Below, piece after piece: positions 1 through 7,383 of a stretch of 15,117 bases of DNA. This DNA comes from Betaproteobacteria bacterium (lineage in GTDB: Bacteria > Pseudomonadota > Gammaproteobacteria > Burkholderiales > SG8-41): contig JAOUIN010000033.1 of assembly GCA_029883965.1 (NCBI GenBank), forward strand, positions 1-15,117, given 5' to 3'. The number at the start of each line of letters is the position of its first letter. Position 1 is the first letter of the stretch. The translations under genes were made by a program, and so were the position numbers. Under the pieces are notes generated by a model. It saw only the letters and a list, made by a program, of their open reading frames with translations, made no database searches and was not told where the DNA came from.

Positions 1-1080
1 GGTTTTCGAGGCACCGGTGGCCGTCGGAGCATTACTGATCAAATTGTGCAGATTGCTCGGGGAATCGGCGTTGGCCAGCGCTTCGTCCATGCTGATCCGC
101 CCGGATCGGTAGAGGTCGAACAGCGCCTGCTCGAAGGTTTTTGAGCCCGGTGACAGGCTCTGTTCCATGGCGTCCTTGATCTGGTTGATCTCGCCGGTCT
201 TGATCAGTTCCTGGATGTGCTTGGTGTTGAGCATGACTTCCACCGCGGCCACGCGCTTGCCGTCGACGGTTTTGACCAGGCGCTGCGAAATCACGGCCCT
301 CAACGCGATCGACAGGTCCGCCTGCAGGCTTTCGCGGGCGTCGCGCGGGAAAAATCCGATGATGCGGTTCAAGGCGTTGTAGCTGTTGTTGGCATGGAGC
401 GTGGACATGCACAGGTGCCCGGTCTGCGCGAACAGCAATGAACTTTGCAGCGTCTCGCGGTCGCGGATCTCGCCGACCATCAGCAGGTCGGGGGCTTCGC
501 GCATTGCGCTGATCAGCGCGGCTTCGTAGCTGTGGGTGTCAACACGCACTTCGCGCTGGTTGACGATGGATTTCTTGTGCTTGAAAATGAATTCGACCGG
601 ATCTTCGATGGTGAGGATATGGCCGCTCTTGGTGGCATTGCGGAAATCGATCATCGACGCCATCGTGGTCGATTTACCGGATCCGGTGGAGCCGACGATC
701 AGGATCAGCCCGAGCTTTTCCATGATCACTTCCTTCAGGATCGGCGGCAACCCCAGTGTTTCGATCGCCGGCACATCCGGCTTGACGAAGCGGATGACCA
801 TTGCGACGGTATTTTTCTGATGAAAAATGTTGACCCGGAAATTGCCGAGTTCACCCGCGCTCTGGGCAAAATTCATTTCATGCCCGGTTTCAAATTCCTT
901 GATCTGAGCTTCGGTCATCAGTTCATAACTGATTTTCTTGACCTGCGCAGGATCGAGCAGCTGGCTGTTGATCGGCATCACGGTGCCGTTGATCTTGATC
1001 TGGATCGGCGCGCCGGCAGTGAAGAACATGTCCGAAGCCTGTTTGTCGGACATCAGTTTAAAAAGCGGTGTGACGAACAT
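1..1080 (-). CDS. pilU: Type IV pilus retraction ATPase PilU, 3' end cut by window edge
   Basis: An open frame runs from ATG at 1080 to position 1 without a stop (360 residues seen; PilU is usually about 370-385, so only the tail is missing). It is a cytoplasmic hexameric AAA-type ATPase of the PilT/PilU secretion-ATPase family, which helps depolymerise type IV pili for twitching or DNA uptake. Visible motifs: N-terminal PAS-like domain about 1-110, Walker A GSTGSGKST at 130-138, Asp box around ILTIEDPVEF 156-164, Walker B ending in MVGE with Glu204, His box TGHLCMSTLHA 220-230. The stretch REAPDLLMVGEIRDRET and the tail MDEALANADSPSNL resemble PilU rather than PilT. A G-rich ribosome site (GGGGGGA) lies 6 bases before the ATG. 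It follows dapD by 79 bases on the same strand. PilT proper is not in the window. PilU is the favoured call; a PilT paralogue is the alternative. Confidence 0.9.
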   Translation of the reverse strand, partial: MFVTPLFKLMSDKQASDMFFTAGAPIQIKINGTVMPINSQLLDPAQVKKISYELMTEAQIKEFETGHEMNFAQSAGELGNFRVNIFHQKNTVAMVIRFVKPDVPAIETLGLPPILKEVIMEKLGLILIVGSTGSGKSTTMASMIDFRNATKSGHILTIEDPVEFIFKHKKSIVNQREVRVDTHSYEAALISAMREAPDLLMVGEIRDRETLQSSLLFAQTGHLCMSTLHANNSYNALNRIIGFFPRDARESLQADLSIALRAVISQRLVKTVDGKRVAAVEVMLNTKHIQELIKTGEINQIKDAMEQSLSPGSKTFEQALFDLYRSGRISMDEALANADSPSNLHNLISNAPTATGASKT

Positions 1081-1159
1081 GGTGCATCCCCCCGTTTGTG
1101 CCCGGTCAGGGCATCGTGCCGGCTAGTATCCCAAGTATAGCCGTCCTTGCAAAGCGCGC

Positions 1160-1984
1160 TTATTCGGCGCTGCGCAACAGGTCGTTGATGCTGGTCTTGG
1201 CCCGGGTCTTGGCGTCGACCTGCTTGACGATGACGGCGCAATACAGATTGCATTTTCCATCTGCGGAAGGGAGTGATCCCGAAACGACGACCGAGCCCGC
1301 AGGCACCCGGCCATACAGTACTTTTCCGGTTTCGCGGTGATAGATTTTTGTACTCTGACCGATGAATACACCCATCGAAATGACCGATCCTTCTTCGATC
1401 ACGACGCCTTCCACGATTTCAGAGCGCGCGCCGATAAAACAATTGTCCTCGATGATCGTCGGATTGGCCTGCAGCGGCTCGAGCACGCCGCCGATGCCCA
1501 CTCCGCCCGATAGATGCACGTTCTTGCCGATCTGGGCGCACGAACCCACCGTAGCCCAGGTATCGACCATGGTCCCTTCATCAACGTACGCGCCGATGTT
1601 GACGAAGGACGGCATCAGGATCACGTTCCTGGCGATGAATACGCCGCGTCTTGCCGCTGCCGGCGGAACCACCCGGAATCCGCCGGCCTTGAATGCCGCT
1701 TCGTCGTAGCTGGCAAATTTCGGCGCAACCTTGTCGAAGTAACGTGTGCAACCGTCGCTCATGACCACATTGTCCTGCAGCCGGAACGACAGCAGCACGG
1801 CCTTCTTCGCCCATTCGTTGGTTTGCCACTGGCCATTGCGTTTTTCCGCTACGCGCAGCGTGCCGGCATCCAGCAGGGCGATGGTTTCGTCAACCGCCTT
1901 GCGGACGTCGGCGGGCGCATCCGCCGGGGACAGTGCGGCGCGGTTCTCCCAGGCCTGTTCGATGGTGCTCTGCAGCTTGTTCAT
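1160..1984 (-). CDS. dapD: 2,3,4,5-tetrahydropyridine-2,6-dicarboxylate N-succinyltransferase
   Basis: A 274-residue protein of the normal DapD length. It transfers succinyl from succinyl-CoA to tetrahydrodipicolinate in the succinylase branch of lysine and diaminopimelate synthesis, in the cytoplasm, as a trimer. The N-terminal helical domain (about 1-100) starts MNKLQSTIEQAWENR, a typical DapD start. A left-handed beta-helix of hexapeptide repeats follows (about 110-235), including NVILMPSFVNIGAYVDEGTMVD and the IEDNCFIGARSEIVEGV block, then the short C-terminal part with ADGKCNLYCAVIVKQVD. The ATG at 1984 has AAGGAA about 6 bases upstream, a good ribosome site. It lies 42 bases downstream of dapC on the same strand, and its product is the precursor of the DapC substrate, so the two are very likely one operon. 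No frameshift or missing motif is seen. Confidence 0.97.
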   Translation of the reverse strand: MNKLQSTIEQAWENRAALSPADAPADVRKAVDETIALLDAGTLRVAEKRNGQWQTNEWAKKAVLLSFRLQDNVVMSDGCTRYFDKVAPKFASYDEAAFKAGGFRVVPPAAARRGVFIARNVILMPSFVNIGAYVDEGTMVDTWATVGSCAQIGKNVHLSGGVGIGGVLEPLQANPTIIEDNCFIGARSEIVEGVVIEEGSVISMGVFIGQSTKIYHRETGKVLYGRVPAGSVVVSGSLPSADGKCNLYCAVIVKQVDAKTRAKTSINDLLRSAE

Positions 1985-2026
1985 GTGTGTTCCTTTGATT
2001 ACGGCAATGTAGTTAGCATGATTTTG

Positions 2027-3220
2027 TCATAGTGCAGCCGTGAACCGGCGCATGCGCTGTGCGGCATCCGCGCATTCCGCCGGACTGGCAACCAGCGCAA
2101 TGCGAACGCGGCCGGTACCGGGATTGATGCCGCGCGCCTCGCGTGCCAGGTAACTGCCGGGCAGGACGCTGACACCTTCCGCAGCATACAGGCGGCGGGT
2201 GAAGTCAACGTCGTCAATCGGCGTTCGCAGCCACAGATAGAACGCCGCGTCAGGCCATTCCGCCGGGAGCACGGGGCGCAGGATTTCGATGACAGCTTTG
2301 AATTTTTCCCGGTACAGGGCGCGGTTCTCCACGACATGCGCTTCATTTTGCCACGCAGCGATGCTCGCGGCCTGCACCGGCGGGCTCATCGCGCCACCGT
2401 GATAGGTACGATACAGATAAAACTTTTTCAAGACTGCGGCATCACCGGCGACGAATCCCGAGCGCATGCCGGGGACATTCGAACGCTTGGACAGACTGGA
2501 AAACACCACGAGGTTGCGATAGTCGCTGCGGCCGAGCTGCGCCGCAGCTGCCAATGCGCCCAGCGGCGGGTGCTTTTCATCGAAGTAGATCTCCGAATAA
2601 CACTCGTCGGCCGCAATGACGCACTCATGGCGGTCGGCGTACTCGAAAATTGTTTTCCAGTCCGCCAGCGTCAGCACTTTCCCCGTGGGATTGCCGGGTG
2701 AGCAGACATAAATCAGCTGCACCCGGCGCCATACCGCTTCGGGAAGCTGGCCGGGATCGTAGGCATATCCGTTGCCGGGGAGAGTGTGGATGAATTCCGG
2801 GTGCGCGCCCGCGAGCAGCGCCGCACCCTCATAGATCTGGTAAAACGGATTCGGGCACACCACCACGGGATCCGGCCGGCGATTGTCGATTACTGCCTGG
2901 GCAAAGGCAAACAGGCCCTCGCGACTGCCGTTGATCGGCAGGATCTGTGTCGCCGCATCCGGTGCCGGAATACCGTAGCGTTGCGCGATCCACTGCGCGA
3001 TGGCCTGCCGCAGCGTGTCGCTGCCCAGCGTTGCCGGGTAATTCGACAAACCGTCTAGATTGCCGGCCAATGCCTCGCGGATGAAAGCCGGCGTCGGATG
3101 TTTGGGCTCGCCGATGTGCAGACTGACCGGGGAGCGGCCGGACGGCGGCTGGTGACCGGACAACAAGTCGCTGAGGCGCTGAAACGGATAGCTTTGCAGC
3201 AGGTCTAGACGTGGGTTCAA
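2027..3220 (-). CDS. dapC: Succinyldiaminopimelate transaminase
   Basis: A fold-type I PLP-dependent aminotransferase that makes N-succinyl-LL-diaminopimelate from the succinylated keto acid and glutamate. With the TTG at 3220 the protein is 397 residues and begins MNPRLDLLQSYPF, which is how DapC proteins of this group usually begin. Motifs in this numbering: CSPGNPTG 173-180 (substrate and cofactor loop), an AADECYSEIYF block after it (PLP ring contact), and SSLSKRSNVPG with Lys245 as the Schiff-base lysine, then the GMRSGFVAG phosphate-binding part. The frame remains open to another TTG at 3292 (421 residues), but the extra 24 residues (MPAPPPAKR...) look unlike the family. Neither TTG has a strong ribosome site and no in-frame ATG exists nearby, so the exact start is uncertain. 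It lies between queF and dapD on the same strand. General aminotransferase paralogues are less likely given dapD next door. Confidence 0.92.
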   Translation of the reverse strand: MNPRLDLLQSYPFQRLSDLLSGHQPPSGRSPVSLHIGEPKHPTPAFIREALAGNLDGLSNYPATLGSDTLRQAIAQWIAQRYGIPAPDAATQILPINGSREGLFAFAQAVIDNRRPDPVVVCPNPFYQIYEGAALLAGAHPEFIHTLPGNGYAYDPGQLPEAVWRRVQLIYVCSPGNPTGKVLTLADWKTIFEYADRHECVIAADECYSEIYFDEKHPPLGALAAAAQLGRSDYRNLVVFSSLSKRSNVPGMRSGFVAGDAAVLKKFYLYRTYHGGAMSPPVQAASIAAWQNEAHVVENRALYREKFKAVIEILRPVLPAEWPDAAFYLWLRTPIDDVDFTRRLYAAEGVSVLPGSYLAREARGINPGTGRVRIALVASPAECADAAQRMRRFTAAL

Positions 3221-3316
3221 CGGAGGACTGATAGCGTAATTTTCAGGATGCGCCTGATTGCAGGCGCGCTTTGCAGGAGGTGGCGCGGGCAATTCCGGTT
3301 TCGCCGCACAGCCAGG

Positions 3317-3733
3317 TCAGCGGACCGGTTTGTCGGGGTCCAGCAGCGGCAGTTCCGGCACGTTGACCACTTTGAAGCCGCGTTTGACATGGCGGACACT
3401 GACGGTTGTAAATATGCCGCCGCGCACGTAAAACCGCGCAGTCAGCTGCATGTAACGGGGTTTGATGGCGCGCACGAAATCATCGAGCATGCGATTGGTC
3501 ACCGCTTCGTGGAAAGTGCCTTCGTTGCGGAATGACCAGATGTAGAGTTTGAGGCTTTTGAGCTCGATGCAGAGCCTGTCGGGGACGTAATCGAGTATCA
3601 GCGTCGCGAAATCGGGCTGGCCGGTTTTCGGGCACAGACACGTAAACTCCGGAATTTCCATGTGAATCCGGAAATCGCGCGCGGGCGCCGGATTGGCAAA
3701 AGTTTCCAGCCGGCGGGAGGGCTGCGTAGTCAT
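3317..3733 (-). CDS. queF: NADPH-dependent 7-cyano-7-deazaguanine (preQ0) reductase, short type
   Basis: A 138-residue protein of the short, YkvM-like QueF class. It reduces the nitrile of preQ0 to the aminomethyl group of preQ1 in queuosine synthesis, in the cytoplasm. The family signature is clear: EFTCLCPKTGQPDFA with Cys34 as the likely thioimide-forming nucleophile and Asp41 as the proton donor, then ELKSLKLYIWSFRNEGTFHE (57-76), where Glu57 and the His75-Glu76 pair belong to the substrate pocket. The start ATG at 3733 has no good Shine-Dalgarno sequence. It is the first gene of the minus-strand set queF-dapC-dapD-pilU and faces smc across 108 bases. No preQ1 riboswitch is recognisable upstream. 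There is no sign of truncation. Confidence 0.96.
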   Translation of the reverse strand: MTTQPSRRLETFANPAPARDFRIHMEIPEFTCLCPKTGQPDFATLILDYVPDRLCIELKSLKLYIWSFRNEGTFHEAVTNRMLDDFVRAIKPRYMQLTARFYVRGGIFTTVSVRHVKRGFKVVNVPELPLLDPDKPVR

Positions 3734-3766
3734 GTGCGGCCGGTATCCAGTATCTATTTATTGGGT

Positions 3767-3794
3767 CAATTCAGTTAAAATGCGCGCTGAATTG
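3767..3794. repeat. 8-bp perfect inverted repeat with 12-bp spacer
   Basis: CAATTCAG at 3767-3774 is exactly mirrored by CTGAATTG at 3787-3794, with a 12-base spacer. Two further complementary pairs share or touch the arms: CAGTTA 3772-3777 with TAACTG 3795-3800, and GTAAC 3794-3798 with GTTAC 3810-3814. It could be an operator for a dimeric regulator or a set of alternative RNA hairpins; which one cannot be decided from sequence. Confidence 0.6.
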
Positions 3795-3818
3795 TAACTG
3801 TTTGGCTTCGTTACACAA
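3791..3818 (-). promoter_or_regulatory. Possible sigma-70 promoter for queF
   Basis: On the minus strand a -10-like TACAAT (5 of 6 consensus bases, 3796-3791) lies 16 bases after TTGTGT (3818-3813, 3 of 6 bases). It would start transcription about 50 bases before the queF ATG. The -35 box is poor, so this is a weak prediction. The right arm of the 8-bp inverted repeat overlaps the -10 box. Confidence 0.3.
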
Positions 3819-3841
3819 CTTTTTCTTGGCAGAACAGCACC

Positions 3842-6800
3842 TTGCGCCTCAAGCAAATCAACCTCGCCGGTTTCAAGTCCTTTGTCGATCCCACCCATAT
3901 CCCCGTCCCGGGACAGCTGATCGGCGTCGTCGGGCCCAATGGCTGCGGCAAATCCAACATCATTGACGCGGTACGCTGGGTGCTGGGAGAGACCTCAGCC
4001 AAGCATTTGCGCGGCGCGACCATGCAGGACGTGCTGTTCAACGGCTCGGGCGATCGCAAGCCGGTCAACCGTGCGACTGTCGAACTGGTATTCGACAACA
4101 GTCTGGGCAAGGCCGCAGGGCAGTGGTCGAGCTATGCCGAGATTTCGGTCAAGCGCATGCTGGAACGCGATGGCAATTCGTCCTATTACATCAACAACGT
4201 GCATGTGCGCCGTCGTGACGTAGCGGACATTTTCCTTGGGACGGGGCTGGGCAGTCGTGCCTATGCAATCATCGAGCAGGGCATGATTTCCCGCGTCATC
4301 GAGGCCAAGCCGGAGGAGCTGCGCGTATTTCTGGAGGAGGCCGCGGGTGTTTCCAAATACCGCGAACGCCGGCGTGAAACAGAGCTGCGCCTGCGCGATA
4401 CGCGTGAAAATCTCGCGCGCGTAGACGACATCCGCCAGGAACTCGACAAACAGCTGACGCATTTGCAGGGGCAGGCAGAAGTCGCAACGCGTTACCACGC
4501 ACTGCAGACCCAGGTTACCGGTACGCAGCATCTGCTGTGGTTTGTGCGTCGCCAGGAATCGGCAGCGACCCGTAACCGCCACGCCCGCGATATCGAGCGC
4601 CTGGGCAATGAGCTCGAAGCCGAAACTGCATCCCTGCGCGATGCCGAGCGGCGACTGGAAGAATTGCGCAACCAGCACTACCGGTCAGGCGACGAAGTGC
4701 ATGCGGCGCAGGGTGCTTTGTACGAGACCAATGCGGAAATTGCACGGATCGAACAGCAAGTCACGCATATACGCGAGAATCGCAGCCGCGTTGAGCAGCA
4801 GATCGCGAACATCAACAACCAGGTGAGCAGTGCGCAGGCGCAGCTTGAACAGTCCCAGGCGAGCCTGGCTGAGTGGCGTGAGGAACATGCGCGCGCGGAA
4901 ACCCGGGTTGCCGCCTGCGAAACCCGGATTGCCGAGGAGCGGACCAGACTGCCGGTTGCCGAGGAGGCGTGGCGCGCGACCGGCGCCAGGCGCGACGAGC
5001 TGCAGCAGGCCGTAGGGCGGGCAGAGCAGTCGCGCCAGGTCGAGCAGACCAAGCTTGCGCACGCCACACGCCTGATCGAACAACTGTCGACGCGTAATGC
5101 CCGGCTTTTCGACGAGCAGAATGTGCTTGAAAAACCGGATGCCGCCGCGATGGATGCGCTGCGGGAGCAGACGGCAGAGGTTGCGGCAGCACTTTCGGAA
5201 CAGCGCGAGGCAATGGCTGCCAAAGAGCGCGGGCTGCCGGAACTGGAACAGGACCTGGAACGCCGAACCGAGGCTGTGGATCAGGCGACTGCGGCGCTGA
5301 CGGCCATTGAGGCGCGCATGCAGGCTCTGAGGCAGTTGCAGGAAAAACTCGCGCACGGCGCCGACATGGAAGGCTGGATCGCAGAACGTGGCGTTGATGC
5401 CGCGGCGCGGCTGTGGCAGGGAATTGCCATTGACGCGGGTTACGAAGATGCACTTGAGGCAGTGCTGCGTGAACGGCTCAACGCGGTCATGGTGGGCGGA
5501 CTGGATGCCTGTGGTGACTGGTCGGGCAATGCGCCCCCGGGAAAACTTGCGGTGGCGGAAGTCGGTGGCGATGTGGATGCCGGCGCAGCGGCGCCACTGC
5601 CCGCGCGCACGTCACCATTGTCGCAGTTCGTCACCTGTCGTGACCCGAGGCTCGCTCCGGCGCTGACAGATTGGCTGTACGGGGCGTTCGTCGTCGATGA
5701 TCTTGCAGCCGGTCTTTCCCTGCGCGGCCAACTGGCGCCGGGAGCGCTGTTGGTTACGCGTGACGGTTATCTCTTCACCCGGCACAGCCTGACTTTCCAT
5801 GCGCCCGATTCCGAATTGCATGGCGTGCTGTCACGCCAGCGTGAGATTGAATCGCTGGACATCGAAGTGGCGGACAAAAAGAGTGCCATTGATACATTGC
5901 GCGCCGCGGCTGAAGAACGCGCTGCGCAGATCGTTGCCGAAAAAGCCGCGCTGAGCGGACTCCGGGAGACGGTGGCGGGGCTGCAACAGCGGCACCATGC
6001 GCTGCAAATGGAAAGCGTCCGGGTGACCGAGCAGACCCAGCGGCTGACCCAGCGCAGCGAGCAGATCGCGACGGAGCTGGCGGAAATCGCCTTGCAGGTG
6101 GAGCAGGAGTCGGTGCAGCGCGAGGAGGCTTCCCGCAACCTTGCCCGATTCGGCGAAGAGGCGGGCGGATTCGCGCGGGAACTGGAAGCTGCGCTGGAAT
6201 TGTTTCGCGATGCGCAGTCGGTTCTCGATACACAGCGCGAAGCCGTGCAGCAGGCGGATCGTGAACTGCAGGAAGCCTCGTTTCAGGCCAAGACCTCGCT
6301 CGGCAAGATCAGTGAAGTCGAACGCGTGATCGCGTCGACGGGCGAGAGCCTGCAACGCCTGGAGCAGGCATTGCAGGCGGAGCAGGACGCGCTGGCCCGG
6401 CTGGACGAAACCTCCTGGCAACAACAGCTGCAGCAGCAGCTTCATGTGCGCACGGAAAGGGAGCAGGCGCTGGCACTGGCACGCGATGCGCTGGAAGCGA
6501 CAGAGGCGCAGTTGAAAGCCGTGGAACAGGAGCGCATGACTGCCGAGCAGAAACTCGGACCGTTGCGCGACCGCATCAGCGAGGTCAAGCTGAAAGAGCA
6601 TGAGGCGCGAATCAACGAGGAGCAGTACGGACAGCAGCTCGCAGAGGCGGGTGCAGACGAGGAAGCGCTGGCCCAGTCGCTGGAAAAAGGCACGCGTTCA
6701 GGCTCGCTGCAAGGCGAAATCAACCGGCTCAACGAAGAGATCAAAAGCCTCGGCGCGGTTAATCTGGCCGCACTCGAGGAACTGGAGTCGGCACGCGAAC

Positions 6801-7369
6801 GCAAGGTATATCTCGATGCGCAGTCCGCGGATCTGACTGCCGCAATGAATACCCTCGAAGATGCGATACGGCGCATAGACCGTGAAACACGCGAGCGCCT
6901 GCAATCGACGTTCGATGAGGTCAATACGCAATTTGGGCGACTGTTCCCCGCGTTGTTCGGGGGCGGCAACGCCAAGTTGCTGCTTACCGGTGAAGAAATT
7001 CTTGACAGCGGCATCCAGGTGATCGCACAGCCTCCGGGCAAGAAGAACAGTTCGATCCATTTGCTGTCCGGTGGTGAGAAGGCGCTGACCGCGATGGCGC
7101 TGGTATTCTCCATATTCCAGCTGAATCCGGCGCCCTTCTGCATGCTGGACGAGGTCGATGCGCCGCTGGACGATCACAATACCGGTCGTTTCTGTGAACT
7201 GGTCAAGAAAATGTCCGAGCAGTCGCAGTTCGTCTTCATCAGCCACAACAAGATCACCATGGAAATCGCCAATCAGCTGCTTGGAATCACCATGCAGGAG
7301 CCGGGCGTTTCACGGGTGGTCGCCGTCGATATCGAGGCAGCCCTCAAAATCACTGAAGAGGCGGCGTAA
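3842..7369 (+). CDS. smc: Chromosome segregation protein SMC
   Basis: A 1175-residue SMC ATPase of normal length. It forms an antiparallel coiled-coil dimer that, with ScpA and ScpB (not in this window), compacts and segregates the chromosome. The N-terminal head begins MRLKQINLAGFKSFVDPT with Walker A GPNGCGKS at 31-38. A long coiled coil rich in Glu, Arg, Gln and Ala covers about 170-500 and 660-1000. The hinge is at about 505-660, starting near ADMEGWIAERGVDAA and ending near LHGVLSRQREIE. The C-terminal head has the ABC signature LLSGGEKAL at 1074-1082 and Walker B CMLDEVDAPLDD with catalytic Glu1104. The start is TTG at 3842: the family start fits exactly and no in-frame ATG precedes it; the ribosome site is weak. 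zipA follows 14 bases after the stop. A heptad-sized near-duplication is seen at 4898-4934. Confidence 0.98.
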   Translation: MRLKQINLAGFKSFVDPTHIPVPGQLIGVVGPNGCGKSNIIDAVRWVLGETSAKHLRGATMQDVLFNGSGDRKPVNRATVELVFDNSLGKAAGQWSSYAEISVKRMLERDGNSSYYINNVHVRRRDVADIFLGTGLGSRAYAIIEQGMISRVIEAKPEELRVFLEEAAGVSKYRERRRETELRLRDTRENLARVDDIRQELDKQLTHLQGQAEVATRYHALQTQVTGTQHLLWFVRRQESAATRNRHARDIERLGNELEAETASLRDAERRLEELRNQHYRSGDEVHAAQGALYETNAEIARIEQQVTHIRENRSRVEQQIANINNQVSSAQAQLEQSQASLAEWREEHARAETRVAACETRIAEERTRLPVAEEAWRATGARRDELQQAVGRAEQSRQVEQTKLAHATRLIEQLSTRNARLFDEQNVLEKPDAAAMDALREQTAEVAAALSEQREAMAAKERGLPELEQDLERRTEAVDQATAALTAIEARMQALRQLQEKLAHGADMEGWIAERGVDAAARLWQGIAIDAGYEDALEAVLRERLNAVMVGGLDACGDWSGNAPPGKLAVAEVGGDVDAGAAAPLPARTSPLSQFVTCRDPRLAPALTDWLYGAFVVDDLAAGLSLRGQLAPGALLVTRDGYLFTRHSLTFHAPDSELHGVLSRQREIESLDIEVADKKSAIDTLRAAAEERAAQIVAEKAALSGLRETVAGLQQRHHALQMESVRVTEQTQRLTQRSEQIATELAEIALQVEQESVQREEASRNLARFGEEAGGFARELEAALELFRDAQSVLDTQREAVQQADRELQEASFQAKTSLGKISEVERVIASTGESLQRLEQALQAEQDALARLDETSWQQQLQQQLHVRTEREQALALARDALEATEAQLKAVEQERMTAEQKLGPLRDRISEVKLKEHEARINEEQYGQQLAEAGADEEALAQSLEKGTRSGSLQGEINRLNEEIKSLGAVNLAALEELESARERKVYLDAQSADLTAAMNTLEDAIRRIDRETRERLQSTFDEVNTQFGRLFPALFGGGNAKLLLTGEEILDSGIQVIAQPPGKKNSSIHLLSGGEKALTAMALVFSIFQLNPAPFCMLDEVDAPLDDHNTGRFCELVKKMSEQSQFVFISHNKITMEIANQLLGITMQEPGVSRVVAVDIEAALKITEEAA

Positions 7370-7383
7370 CCCGCCGAACCATC

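Larger units (their letters stand above)
3734..3841. promoter_or_regulatory. Divergent intergenic region between queF and smc
   Basis: This 108-bp region is AT-richer than its surroundings and must carry the start signals for both directions unless promoters lie inside genes. For queF (minus strand) there is a TACAAT at 3796-3791 with a weak TTGTGT at 3818-3813, spacer 16. For smc no convincing sigma-70 pair is seen. Several inverted repeats overlap here (see the separate repeat entry). Confidence 0.5.

Noticed and set aside
1099..1113. TGCCC/GGGCA hairpin between dapD and pilU as a dapD terminator
   Set aside because: The stem is only 5 bp and no U-run follows it on the minus strand.
445..1140. 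231-codon open frame on the plus strand
   Set aside because: It is antisense to pilU, whose Walker and His-box motifs are intact on the other strand.
1514..2032. 172-codon open frame on the plus strand opposite dapD
   Set aside because: Antisense shadow of dapD, with no motif or ribosome site to support it.
3734..3800. Possible preQ1 riboswitch before queF
   Set aside because: The position would suit one, but I could not find the short conserved preQ1 aptamer pattern; only unrelated inverted repeats are present.
4678..5453. Several overlapping antisense open frames opposite smc
   Set aside because: They are serine-, arginine- or alanine-rich shadows of the coiled-coil codons, with no independent signals.
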